Of a DNA stretch of 64,000 nucleotides, positions 1 through 17,475 are shown piece after piece (positions within the stretch are counted from its first letter, which is position 1; each line of letters starts with the position of its first letter). The stretch covers positions 24,001,001 through 24,065,000 of the forward strand of contig CM049408.1 of the NCBI GenBank assembly GCA_026929865.2, read 5' to 3'. The translations under genes were made by a program, and so were the position numbers. Below the pieces are notes generated by a model. That model ran no database searches, was not told where the DNA came from, and saw nothing but the letters and a program-made list of their open reading frames with translations. Source of the DNA: Hyperoplus lanceolatus (taxonomy: Eukaryota; Chordata; Actinopteri; Uranoscopiformes; Ammodytidae).

Positions 1-857
1 TCTATGAGCTATCTGGAAAATGCCTGAATTATTAAAAACATTCAAACGTTTAATGCACATTTATTCACAATCAAGCACATAGGAAACATATATTTCAAGT
101 TGTTTGGAACAGAACAGTCGGTATGCAATCGTTTTAATAAGGGTGTCTGTGCACTACCACACCCTGGTTTAGCCTTCAAAAGGGGCTTTCAATTATTCAA
201 ATAAACTGACCTTGATACATCAATTAAAGAGGATGCATTTCACATTCATTGAGAAAAATAGTCAGGTGCAGTTTTAATCTAAAAAGTTAATTTGCTGACT
301 TTATCAGGTACTAATAATTTCTAAGAGTGGCATTTTCAAAAGTATACATAAATGACCTATAGCTCTTCATGAAGGCTTAACACATTTTTCCTTAATATTT
401 TGTTTAACTTTTTAAAATATTTTCTCATATTTTTCAGTTGTTTGTAGTGATCAAACACAGAAAATAAAATGGAACACAATGGAACTATGCACAATATAAT
501 GTATTCTGAACATGCTTGAAACTTTCAAACCAAGAGCTCAGCAAAATAATGAAAGACTCTTAAAAGCTGCATGTTTCACAGAAAAAGACACTTGCAATTT
601 GGAATAACCAAAAAGCAAGCACATTAACAACCACTGCAAGAGACCTAACATGCAAAGTTTGAAATATTCCAGCAAAAACAGATAGAAAAAAACTCTGCTC
701 AAACATATTGGTCAACAGAAGGTGCCATCTCAAAGAAATAGTCTTTCAAGAATGCTCCAAAAACATTCAAGTCTAAATACCAAAGCTTTCGTTGATATAG
801 CCAATCTTTGCTTGACATGATATTGCAGATTAAATGATACAAATTTATAATACATAC
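1..857. other. AT-rich stretch, no gene recognised
   Basis: I see no convincing exon here. It lies downstream (3' side) of the minus-strand exon series at 858-3126, so it could hold further intron, terminal exon or 3' UTR of that gene. Only short, low-complexity reading frames are present. Confidence 0.4.
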
Positions 858-3126
858 CATACAAGGAAATTATGCTCTTGTCTCCCCCTCTTAGTAGATC
901 CTGAAAGGGAAACGGCAACTTTTTTTTCCCTCTGCGATGAAAGCAAAACTACATAAACATTTTAGACATTTACACAGCGGTAAAAATTGGGCTACTAACT
1001 AAAGTTGCACGGAAAAGAATTAGGTTCGTCCACGTCTGAAGTTAGGCAGGAGTGATGTGATACACCGATGAATAGTGCATGAGTGTTGAACCCGAGACTG
1101 GTAACTATAACTAGGGACTGATGAGAGACGTCACTCTGAGCAGAGTCTGCCAATCCAAAAAGGCCACTAAAAAAAATTAAACATGGTTTCTCATGTAGCC
1201 TAACTCATCCTTTAAGGTTGCAGAGGAAAACCCAACAAGCAACTTTTATACAGGCCAAGACGCCATGGAATACATTCTAATTGCATTGTGATACTGCAAA
1301 GCAGTACTCAAGAATCCTCATCATAATTAGATATTCAAAAGTCACAAAGTACAAGCTGCATATAAAGAAACCAACAAGTAAAAGGAGTTTTGCACTGTGT
1401 GTTTTTGTAATTGTAATATCGACAGTTCTTCATAGAAAGCACTTGAAATGTGTACATGTGAGGTCATTGTTATAATATTGCCATGCAACAGAATTCATGG
1501 AAGTAAATTAAAGGTCAAAGCTTGTTTTTGGAAAAATGCTCACTGTTATTTTTAAATAGGCTGCTGCTGCAAACTGGGTCTTGGTGCAGCAGACACACAA
1601 TCTTTTGTCATTGAATCACCAGCGTCCTATTTGCAATGCCTTGTGTAACAAATTAATTCAGGTTGCGCCTTAAGGTTTAACACAATTGTGCAAACAAGAG
1701 CTGTTGATATATTTCTACATAAGGCTACCAACTTGAACAAAATAAGGATAAATTAAAGAAAACATTAGACATGTGTTTTCCCCACAAAACCCACAAAAAG
1801 TAGTGTTAAAAGGCACCTAGTTGCATAAGTTTGCTGAGGATTGACTTATAAACTTTTGTTTAATACAAGTTCTACTGAATGCCAAAGTAAAACTCATCGT
1901 CACATCAATTACACATACCGTCGGTCTGTAACCCATACGCCAAAGTCTAAAGTTGCTGGTGTCCGATGAAACAAGTCTCTGAATTATTGAAGCGCTCATG
2001 TCAGTGTTGCATGTGGCATCCTCATTAGGCGGAGGTATCACTGTTAACAACAAAACAAAATAGATTTTGCTAAGAGGAAATTACAGGCAACCTTTTAAAC
2101 ATAATTATTATTAAATTTGGAAAATATGGTTATGTTTTAATCCCTAAAGAAAATTATTGCTTTCTATGTTTAACAAGACACATATAAAACAAAATGGAGA
2201 TGTGTTATGCTACTTCCTTACTTTTCTTCTGCAGTACTTTGCTTGAATCATTTTCCTGTCTGCTAAGCTGTGGAAGTGTGTGATACTTTGAGTGACACCA
2301 ACCGGACCACTCTGTTGAGGGATTCTGCCTTTAATTACATGATTTGTTACAGGCTTCAAGGGGGTTGAGGAGATGTCCTAGTTCCTCCAGGACGGCTTCT
2401 AACCATGTCACCGGTCGTGCAAAGTTACTAGCTGTCCCTGTAGTCCAATACACTGACCCCAACCTCTGATGGATGCTGTCACCAAATGCAACTTTAAACA
2501 CATTGAAGTTGACATCAGCCACCAAGCCAATGTGCCATCGTTGACTTTTCTGGTTAGAAAAATAAAAATTATTTAACAATGTGCAACCAAATATACATCA
2601 GAGAATATAGGTGTGTGTATAAGCATGTATAAGTTATACAGTCTATGAGAAGAAATTAACAATGTTAGGTGCAAGGTGTAAAAGCACATCTATGCAATAA
2701 ATATGCAGTAAAAAAAAAAAAGTTATTTTTATGTTGGATGAATATTTAGGTAACACTAATGAATTGCATGAGTAAGCAACCAAGCCCTTAAATTGACACC
2801 TTTGATGAAGTTGTCTAGGGTGAACCAGAGAATGACTTGATACCAACTGTGCAATCTTATCCTGCTTAGCTCCAGTGTCCAAAGCCCTATTTGGCTTTTG
2901 GTAGTAGGCGGGTTACCACCATCTTGTCTGTGCTCCAGTGACTCTGTAAACACACCACCTGACTGCTGTGTAATGTATCCTTATGACACATTTTTAGACT
3001 CTTGGATGGGGGAGTTTGGCAAGCTTCATCAGTGAAACACAGCCAGAGAGCATTGTTATTGTTGCTGTCAGGGGGGGCATTGTACCGGGCAGCAAGCACG
3101 TAGCCTATTGGCCCAGGTGACCTCAA
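858..3126 (-). CDS. Unrecognised minus-strand gene, four phase-compatible exon candidates (partial)
   Basis: I do not recognise this protein. Minus-strand segments that look like exons are 3126-2959, 2549-2339, 2040-1919 and 900-858. Each internal one is bounded by AG/GT signals and the phases agree. 3126-2959 ends phase 0 after HSSQ; 2549-2339 starts phase 0 (KSQRWHIGL) and ends phase 1 at CNKS; 2040-1919 starts by completing that codon (IPPPNED) and ends phase 0 at MGYRPT; 900-858 continues DLLRGGDKSIISLYG into a donor. The joined frame is open for about 180 residues with no low complexity, which favours a real or recently real gene. The 5' start, last exon and domain content are not determined. 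An upstream open segment at 3535-3455 (minus) also has splice signals but its phase does not join cleanly. A pseudogene or domesticated transposon fragment is possible. Confidence 0.35.
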
Positions 3127-5347
3127 GTGAACCCAAGGACTTAATTAAAATGAATTAGGCCTACTTAAAACCGGAATGATTGGTTTGTTTATTCTATGGT
3201 TTTAATAAAACTACTATAAAAACAAACTGAAAAAGGTTTAGCCTTTACGCTACAACATTTTTGTTTGTGAATATTTCTCAAACGCCTCTTAAAGAAGGAG
3301 CTTTTTCCAATCTAAATTCACAGTGTCTTCACTTTTGTTTTACTCTTTATATATTTATATTTTTAGCTTTTATTTTCTTTATGTTGCTTTGCTGAAGGGA
3401 ACCTGTGGTTCCTGTAATAATTATTTGTGACTATTAAGATGTTGCCTACCTGCTATGGAAGCTTCATCTGGTGGCCAAGTAGATGTCTTCACTGTGGTTT
3501 GGTAAACTTTCACTGGTCTGTAGTTTTTGCTACATTCTTGTTAACAATGCACATTGGTTCAAAGTTTCCTGTATTATCTAAGCTAAGTATGACTATCTAA
3601 CACCTCTATAGCCTAGTAGTAGCTATAGCCTCTAATGCTATAGTAACCTGCCTCAAGTTACTATTATAGCAAATAAATACACCTATATGGTTTGTAGTTT
3701 AGTAGTTAGCTAGTGTAATTAGCGAGTAGGCTATATTCATTTCATCTGCCTCGTGCTGATTTACCATCGTTAGCATGACCAGGTGCGTGCACGAATCATC
3801 ATCACTGAGAATTTTTTTTAATTGGATTTCACAAATTGCAGTGTTGTTGTAGCTTACGACAACAACCTTACTTATCTAATTGATAGAACAGTTTACTTTC
3901 ATACCAGCGGTGTGCATTTTATCGCATTATGACTATATTTTACTTTTAACCTTTGCCCCAAAAGGTCAGCTTCACCATAACACAACAGGCAGCATAGCAA
4001 GTGTATCGGTGGCATATCAATAACAGCAACTAAGTTATTTTGTTTAAAATGTAGGCTACATATTTCTTTTATTTAGCATAGGTGGGCTAATAACAGTTTT
4101 TATATTACTCTGGTCAATGTTTTATAAAGGTTTTTGTATTCTTTATTTAAAATAATATATTTCATAATAATATATTAACTACTGATTAGTTGTGCCAGAA
4201 TGAAAGCAATATTTATACTTGAATTGAAAGATTTTGTCAGGTTGCCTAAAAAAATATTAATTGTAATTATTTTTGAAGTGTTATAGCCAAATTGAAACGG
4301 TGCTCTTACCTTGTTTCTTAACTTCATGGTGTTTCAGTAGATAAGATTGACGAGAACAGATTCATCTTATAACAAAAATAATTATATTGAATGCACATGA
4401 CTGAACCTTTTGTTTTTATAATCTTAAAAGATCCATATAGATTGTTGGCTGGCTATTTTAGTGAATAGTATATCAACTGGTACAACTTGTTAAATATCAA
4501 ATCAGACAAATAAATGGATAACTATGTTGGAACTAAAAAGTGAGAATTAATTTTTGCATGCATCTTCTTCACTTGTCCCTTCATAAAAACATCAAATCTT
4601 GTTGAAAAAGGGGACTTATGTGAATGTTTTTAAAGCCATTGAAAGACAAAGCTGACTTCATCTTATGTATAAAAAAATGCCTCCATCTAGTGGTGGTCAT
4701 ATCATTTCATTTATAAAGGAGGAACCATGGTTTAAAAAAAACATGCCTCATCTATTGAGGACAATGACTCCATCAGAGAGAGTTCATGTCTCAGCAATGT
4801 ATGTCACTGAATATTACACAACCGTTGTCATGGTAATTATTCATGAAGACAGGCTCTCCACTTTGCTTCCATTTTTTTTCTTTCTGTTTTCTGGAAATGC
4901 TGCATCCCTTTGGCTACATCCAGCCATCTAGCAGGCAGGCAATGTGGAGGGGGAATTAAAGTGACACGGCTTTATATGTGAAAGTAAAGCAGGGCAGCTC
5001 ACAAGGGTAAGGGGGGGGTGTAGCCTTTTTATATACAGCACCTAGTGAGCATCTTCCATAACCTTAATAAATGAGACAAGAGTACATTATCTGTTTGGAT
5101 ATACTAAGCTTTAATGTATCTCCATACCACTGGACTGGGGGATAACTGGATGCATTGTTTTAATGGTTTTCTTTGAATTGCTTCGTAAGGCACAGATGGA
5201 AAACCAGCTGATGCAGAAGGGCAGTTCCTTTCACGGCGCAGGACCAGAAGGCATCTTGAAATAGAAAATTCAAAGGGGTGGGGTGGGGGGGGGACGAGAG
5301 AAAGGAGGAGAGAGAGAGGGAGGGTTTTTTTGAGTGTGAGCATTGGT
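3127..5347. other. Intergenic region upstream of MAP7
   Basis: AT-rich DNA with many short repeats. It contains a possible extra exon of the unknown left gene (minus 3535-3455) and a dispersed repeat at 4625-4895. The last 350 bases, with a purine-rich GGGAGGAGAG tract near 5280-5325, probably include the MAP7 promoter and 5' UTR. No TATA box was convincing. Confidence 0.4.
4625..4895 (+). repeat. Dispersed repeat, copy 1
   Basis: Closely similar to 8128-8335. Both contain the block CCGTTGTCATGGTAATTA followed by ATCATGAAGACAGGCTCTCC-like sequence, and both share GCTGACTTCATC, ATCTATTG and CCATCAGAGA-like blocks in the same order. The two copies flank the 5' half of MAP7. The family is unknown to me; no terminal inverted repeat was resolved. 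Confidence 0.6.
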
Positions 5348-10890
<5,543 letters not shown>

Positions 10891-11630
10891 GCACCTGCAA
10901 AGTGGAGCAGACGTTCAAAATCTTTGTTGGAGATCTGTGATTCCTCTGTGAAGCACAGGAGGTACAGCCATTTTACTGCCCCTCGGCACCTTGAAACAGC
11001 ATGTAAAATTAAAGCCTCGCCTCTCACTGAGGACGTCAGCATTCCTTCACCTTTCTGTGTGTAACCAGTGGCACAAGTATTTGGGCAAGATATTCACAAC
11101 TTTTTCCAGTACGGCAGGTTCCTGAACTAATAATAACTATCCAGTAGATGTAGAGAGTGGTCATAATAGTTTGCTGGCGAATGCAGTTTTTATAGTTATG
11201 GAGAGTGTCACCTCTATGAAATACTAGGAATAGTCATTCTTACAATCACAACATACAGTATGTTAGCCATATGCCTTTTGCTTATTCCTGATATTTCTTG
11301 CTGTCTAAGCACTTTTCCCTCCTCAGTCTTGTCACTGTGGAATTAGAACAGCTGAAGTGGATGTTTGTGCCAAGAGCACAAGAGTTAAGGTTGTTGGTGG
11401 AAGTGACTGTGTATAATTCTTGTCTTACCCTTTGATTTTGTGAAGTATAGCAATCACGTATTTTAAAGCTGCTAAGGAACTTAGTTTCCAAAGACTTTGC
11501 TTCAGTTTTGCAAGTGTGGTTTTAGAGGACACAATGCACAAAGCGCATATTGCACTGACACTTGCTTCGTTTGATATCGCGCAATCACTTTACAAAGCGC
11601 AAAAAGTTTAAGGCGTAGAGGTTAAGTGAG

Positions 11631-11636
11631 TTTATT
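11631..11636 (-). terminator. Candidate polyadenylation signal of the armadillo gene
   Basis: Minus-strand AATAAA about 310 bases past the stop codon. Hexamer only; no transcript evidence. Confidence 0.3.
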
Positions 11637-11821
11637 ATAATAAAAACATATAAAAACAAATGTATCAGATCAACAGTATTTGATCTCATAGTCGAAGCAT
11701 AGCTTATACAGAACCTGGCACTTGTTAACCTATATACCATATTAAAAGTTGATACTATGCCGCATCTCTGCCTTGTTTTTCACTTAAGTTGTTGACTGTA
11801 AACATAAAAACTCTGATGTAA

Positions 11822-11827
11822 AATAAA
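11822..11827 (+). terminator. Candidate polyadenylation signal of MAP7
   Basis: AATAAA about 930 bases past the MAP7 stop. It is the best hexamer in the interval, but unverified. Confidence 0.35.
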
Positions 11828-11945
11828 CACGTTAAAACACCAAATACGATCAGAAAATGCTGCTTGTCCATTCAGTGCATGAATGTAAACATGGGTTGCA
11901 GTTCCCACTGTGCACACACGTCCTTTAGGATTTGTACTGAGAGAG

Positions 11946-14900
11946 TCAAGGATTAACAGAGGATGGAGAAAGGGGCTGAATCATTTGCAGCAGCCGTCTG
12001 GTTTCCTCCGTCTGTGCATGCATCTCCCAGAGCTGAACCTCCAACTCACTGTGAGCCAACACAGAGGAGAAGTCTTCATCTGCAGAGGAAGACAGCACAA
12101 AGCAGGCTAAGAACTGCTGAATTACAACTCTGGATTGTTTTGAATTGCTATGATCAGATCGTTTGAATGACTGCAGTAGCCTCAGTTGCTAAATATGACA
12201 GTTTACAAGATGTACAAACCTTTCTTGAGGAGGAATATTGTAACTATGCCAAGCTGCTGGAATTTAGGATCTTTCTTTTTGAGAAATACCAGCAGGTAGT
12301 CCAACATGGTAACGTAGTGAGGCCTCAGCAACTGTACTATCTCGCCTAGGTGAATAGCATGGAAACATACAGCATATAACAATATTTAATATCCATGTAT
12401 ATGAAAGTATTTATTTTATGTTTTCTATCGATGTTATTTTTTACCAGTCATTTCCAGTTTGCTGATAATGGCCGCACAGTTGTACGACAACGGAGGATTT
12501 TGGATTTGTCCTGACAACTTCACCAGCCCTGAAACTTGTTCCGATTTTATTGTGACGGACACCTTAGACTTAAGTGGATCTGAAATAGTGTCACGTGAAA
12601 GATTATGAAGGTTTAGAAAATAATTTGAAAAAATTATGTGATTAAGTAATGTTCTATATTGAACAGTAGGCATTTGTTAACCACAGAGCAGAACAGAATA
12701 GACAAATACTAATTAATTTTCCAGGTCACTCACCCCAGGTCATCAGGTGATGTAAGCATGATGTTACATGCAGCAAGGTCTCATCTGACAGGGTCGGAGA
12801 CGCTAAGGCCCGGAGGAGTCCTGATAAGGACTGACTGTCAATCGCAGCCTAGATAATGATAAGATACAATGTGACGACTTACAGGGTTTTTCTGCACATA
12901 CTGTATGTCATGTGTGCAAACAAATGCATGGAATTTACTATTGCCTATACTGTGACATGAGATTATGAAATGTTGCCTCGCAATACAGTACCTGCTGACC
13001 CGTGCAGGAGCTACACAGGGCAGTGATTATCTTGCAGCTATGTTCGATTATAACAGAGCTGGATCTGCGATGATGCAGCAGCAGACCAATTTCATCCAAC
13101 ATTCCTTCACTAACCAGGACGTCCTAGAATCAAACCACAGAAATATCTATATTGGGATTTATATAAAATAGTTTCCTCATATTTGTAGGCATTGTTTTTC
13201 TCATCCAGAGATTAATAGCTTAAAGGTGGAGTGATTCTGGAGAACACTTGTTGTCAAAATCATTGAATATCTTCTCACGATACACCACCTGTACGTACTG
13301 TGTGTATGTTGAAAAAAAATCCAGTGTTAATATACAAGCAATCTACAGTATCTCTGACTCTACCTTTAAAAAAAAAGGATAAAATAATGTCTCAATAGAT
13401 GAATAAATAATGTTCACCCAATTTATAGCTGTGGCATAACACCGATAGATCCCAATTTGAACTTCATAATTAATAAAGTGCTGCTGTGTTGGAAATTGTA
13501 CATTGTTTGGTGGGTGTGCAGACAGTGCAGACAGTAGAGTTACGGCTGACTCTGGAGAAGAGGTTTTCAGCAGCGCCTTCAGAGGCAACACACAGTCAAG
13601 GTCCATCCGCTGCTCCTGAATCAGAACTACACAACAATAACAAATGACAAACAGCATCTCATTTTTGAGGGTATGGCCTCAATGTGTGGCTTCATCGTTT
13701 ACAAATACCATTCTTTGAGAGAATGTGTAGACATCTGCATGCTTGGGTGGAATTCTGAAAAAGGAAAAACATAAATGTTTTTTTAAAATCAAGCATTTTT
13801 GGTGATTTAGCTTGAAATTCAGATATCAGTCACTGACTTTCGGAATTACCTTTTGCACAGAAGAAGACATGAGAGTCAGAAGGGATTTTAAAAGAAAATG
13901 ACCCCCGTGGCTAAGTAACTTTGGGTGGTGCTCCTGGGCAGCAGCAATGTTGCACAGAGCAGTGCAGCTGTAAAACTGAACCTCTGAATCAGAAGACTGC
14001 AGCAGAAGTATCAGCACAGGAATGGCTCCCGCTTCACACAAGATTCTGGTGGAGCAATCTGGAAAAAGAAGAAAAAGGTTTTTGGAAAATGTTTCCATGT
14101 TATTACAGAGCAAAGCAAAAGAGACATATTGTGAAAACTATAGGAACATAAAGATTTTCAGGATATGCTCCCACCTGACTGTGTAAGGTGTAACAGAGCC
14201 CAGGTTGCGTTTTGTTGCACTTGTGGGTCGTAGGATTTTGATAAAGCCAAGAGTGGGATGATTCCATCCACCATGATAGCTTCCCTGTTTGATTCTGGAT
14301 GGAAAGAAAGAAGGCTCTCCACACACATGCTCAGCTGACGTAGACAGAAATACAATAGGTTCTCGTCTCTCTGTACATTTGATTAAATATTTGGCAATAA
14401 AACTAGACTTGAATGCTGAAAATCCAGATAGGTGTTTGAGGAAAAACATTTCATTTTTTTTGTATTTTGCTTCCCTGACCATCTCCATCAGTTGTTGCTA
14501 TGCAATCCTCTATTACTTCCCATTTGTCTCTCATACAGTACACTTGACTGTGTGCAGAATTACATGCATTTACTGCTATCTTCGCAGGAGATTGAATAAA
14601 AACAACTACAATATAGCTTTCAAAGCCTGGAGTAACAGTATATAAGTAGCTAGTTGAATAGGTGATAATCAAATACATTGATGGCTAAGTTTTCAATATA
14701 TTGATTAATTTTCAGTCATTAAAAGGTTTCAGTACAAACTAATTAGTCTAGACGAGTGTGAGAACTATTTAATAATGACAAGAAGAAGAAACTTGGAGAA
14801 AGTGTATTTTCTTTCTGTTCAAACCTGAGGAGGCCAGCATGACGACGCAGGCACACGAGTTACACCGAGCGTTGGCGTCTCCAGACTGGAACAAGTCCAG

Positions 14901-16477
14901 TATGGGCACCAGCATCCCCATCTCAAGCACTAACTCTTTGCACACTGAAATCAGATTAAAAGGTCAGTAAATATAGCTGTGACTGAATGATCTGATCAAC
15001 ATAAATTGTGAGATTTTAGTTAGAAGCATCCATTATTGATTTTCACAAACTAAAACAACCTAAATTCAGAGAAGGCTAAAGATTAAAAAACAAAACTTTA
15101 AATACCCTTTTATTTGATTGTCATCTCTTACCATTATTCTTTATTAACAGATTGACCAAGGAGAGAGAGATAGTCTTTTGCACATCCAGGTCAGTTGATA
15201 AAAGTAAGGACATGACTGGCTCCATGGATGCATCGGGTAAGGGAGTTTTGACTGCAACACACAATAAAAAAGAGTAAAAAAATAAAATAAAGATACATTT
15301 TATGTACATTTTAATAAGTTTCTTCTTCTCTTAACAGCTGAGGTATTTTGGAAAAGCCAAACATCTCCAAGCTAAACACAGTCTATATTAGCCGTCAGTG
15401 TCACTTAATAAAGCCAAAAGTTAGTTATTAACATAAAATATTTAACTGGCGGTTGGCTCTAAATACAAGTCCTAAAAGAGTTATGACATTCATTCTATCA
15501 ACCTCAACTAAGTAAACACCGGAATCTGTCAACCGCCACATCTATGGAAAATATAATATGTGGTCACATATTTACATACTACAGGCATAACCTAATTATA
15601 AATAATAGTAACTTTATTTGAGTCACTGCTCTTGCAGTTGTGTTGGGAATTATCTGCCAACCACAAAAAATGTACAGTTGAAACATTTGCATGACACAGG
15701 TCATACCAGTTAAGGACCTCGTCTCCACAGTGAGAGACCTGAAGTGCAAACAATAATCTCATTATGTGCCACAGTAAGTCATTGCTATCATAGAGATTTT
15801 TTAGATGCAACATAAAACATAAAATCTGTTTGATTTCTTCACTCACAGTGATGACTGAGGTGTAAATAATACATGGCTGCAGTCATTTGTAGCTCAGCGT
15901 TTTCTGAGGTTGCAAGTCTCTGAAGTGTCTGAAGAGTTGTTTGATTAAGAAGTTGAGCTTCATCATCTAAGAGAAGGAACATATGAAAGATGTTAGGACT
16001 ACATATTCATAAAACGTTAAAATTGGTCGAACATGAACATAATTCAGATTTTTTTTAACACAAATTGTGTAAATGTTAAGGCTTACTTGGTTGAAAAGTT
16101 GATACTTTTGTTTTTTTTTTTACAAATATGTTGATGCATCTTTGTCTAAAGGTTCGACATATAAAATTGGTAACTTCTGTCTCCAATTCAAAAAAGACAA
16201 GACAGTCTGTGTGTTCCCCTCCGTCCATAACAGTGCTGCCTACAACAAAGAAAACGAGAAGACACAAAATGTTCCTACCATACAAGAGGTGTACAGAGGG
16301 CATAGTCGTCCTCCTCAGAAAACGCCTCTCGGGTGTATTCCAAAAGCAGCAGAAGCAACGAGAGAGCTCTCTAAAAAACTCATTTATTTTCTGCTGAAAC
16401 TCTATGCAAACTGTCTTCAAGTAAAAAGTAAGTTCTTCGAGCAGTCGGGAGCAAGCTGAACAAAAACCACAAGCCAT
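11946..16477 (-). CDS. Armadillo-repeat protein, VAC8-like
   Basis: Minus-strand exons: 16477-16279, 15966-15847, 15251-15132, 14944-14825, 14294-14175, 14058-13850, 13754-13709, 13626-13502, 13123-13000, about 12848-12734, 12579-12445, 12345-12220, 12079-11946. Several are exactly 120 bases and encode one 40-residue armadillo repeat each, e.g. [19 protein letters not shown] with [11 protein letters not shown] and [20 protein letters not shown] with CTALCNIA. The total is about 564 residues. Repeats are best preserved in the first half; the C-terminus is a short acidic helix ending LSPSSVNP. The N-terminus has Cys at 3, 6 and 9 and a CFCCFW cluster, which might be acylated (VAC8 is lipid-anchored; inference). 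The 13000/12848 junction breaks frame with simple GT/AG choice (phase 1 into phase 0), so an exon edge or a small exon is missed there. I know no human 6q orthologue. Start: first ATG, in phase with exon 2. Confidence 0.75.
13219..13372. mobile_element. MITE-like element, copy B
   Basis: Starts CTTAAAGGTGGAGTGATTCT and ends CTCTGACTCTACCTTTAA, an imperfect inverse. It shares the interior block AAAAATCCAGTGTTA-like sequence with copy A (7004-7283). Lies in an intron of the armadillo gene. Confidence 0.6.
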
Positions 16478-17475
16478 GACTCCATCTGCAGCAAGAAAAG
16501 TATGGCACCTGTTTCAGTCAACCTGCAGGTGGACACGCCTACCGGAACGTCACGTGACTGTTCACTTCACTACAGTTCATCGTTACAGGCCTACTACATT
16601 ACATGTTTCAGACCTTTTACACAACTCGTACTATGGAGCCCCGTAATAAATACAGGACATACATTTTGTAATTAAGTCTATTTAAATATATAGGCCTATT
16701 AACATGCAAACTTGTGAAAAAATAAAAATTGAATAAACCTGCATAGGCCTGCATAGGCCTGAGTAATATATTTGTTTGTTGTTGTCTACTCATGCGGTTA
16801 TAGTGTATTTTCTCACCCTCATAGAAAAAAACTATTACATTTTTTTAAATACATTTTTGATACATTTTAATAGAGTAGCAGTGCCTCGATATGTTACGTA
16901 GGGAAAGTAAATTAAATCTTTTATATTTTGTTACCTCTTTGAGATCTGCCTAAGTCCTCAAATTTCATTGGCCAGCGTGTTGTTTTCGTCTTTACGTCAC
17001 AAACATGGTCGCCACGCTCCGCCCTCGCCTTCACCCTGGTTGACTTGGAAACCGTCGCAGCGTCGTTGTTGAAGTTGGAGGACAGCTCAATCACTGAGTG
17101 GTAGATAACTCATATCCAGCTTTTTAAATTACATGTATGTGGAGTTTGGTATTTTTAAGCTAAAAGTGTTTGCTGAAGGAAGTAAATATTACTGTATCAA
17201 ACGTAGCATGTTCACAAGTCACTAAGCTAACGGACGTAGCTAACCCTACCTAGCGGTAGGTAAACCGTTAGCTTCTCTCAAAGGTTACTTTTCCTTAGGT
17301 GGTTTTAGAGTCAGATAAGCAGATACCACATACACACGCAATACGATTTTGTTACAGTGTTCTCGTTAAGTAAGTGTGCACATTACAGACAAGCGGAGAC
17401 TTTGTTGTGCAACATTAACGTTATCAATGTTTTGTATTTTTAGAAGGACTGGATCACTCTCCTTTTGCACCCAGA
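16478..17475. promoter_or_regulatory. Head-to-head intergenic region, armadillo gene and AHI1
   Basis: About 1.0 kb separates the two start codons, so the promoters and 5' UTRs of both genes lie here. The stretch around 16990-17080 is locally GC/CpG-rich (CGCTCCGCCCTCGCC is GC-box-like) in an AT-rich background, which suits the AHI1 start region. An X-box-like RFX motif is at 17039-17052. A 5' UTR splice for AHI1 is likely (acceptor TTTTTAG just before 17444) but not proven. Confidence 0.55.
17039..17052 (+). promoter_or_regulatory. X-box-like RFX motif upstream of AHI1
   Basis: GTTGACTTGGAAAC has the palindromic X-box layout and matches GTTGCCATGGCAAC at 11 of 14 positions. RFX factors drive many ciliary genes and AHI1 is a ciliary transition-zone gene, so position and identity agree. 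One motif match is weak evidence. Confidence 0.4.

Larger units (their letters stand above)
10891..11945. other. Convergent 3' UTR region between MAP7 and the armadillo gene
   Basis: No coding exon seen. MAP7 (plus) stops at 10890 and the armadillo gene (minus) stops at 11946. A plus-strand AATAAA lies at 11822-11827 and a minus-strand AATAAA at 11636-11631. If both are used, the two transcripts overlap tail-to-tail by roughly 230 bases. Confidence 0.5.

Noticed and set aside
2756..2953. 65-residue minus-strand frame after acceptor TTTACAG at 2954
   Set aside because: The acceptor is only 15 bases from the donor at 2958, too short for an intron, and the 2549-2339 exon joins the upstream exon in phase without it.
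16076..16278. Read-through of armadillo exon 1 past 16279
   Set aside because: The donor at 16279 gives the correct phase for exon 2; the read-through tail is intron.
16128..16459. Plus-strand frames of 89-105 residues
   Set aside because: Opposite strand of armadillo-gene exon 1 and intron; no family resemblance and no splice logic.
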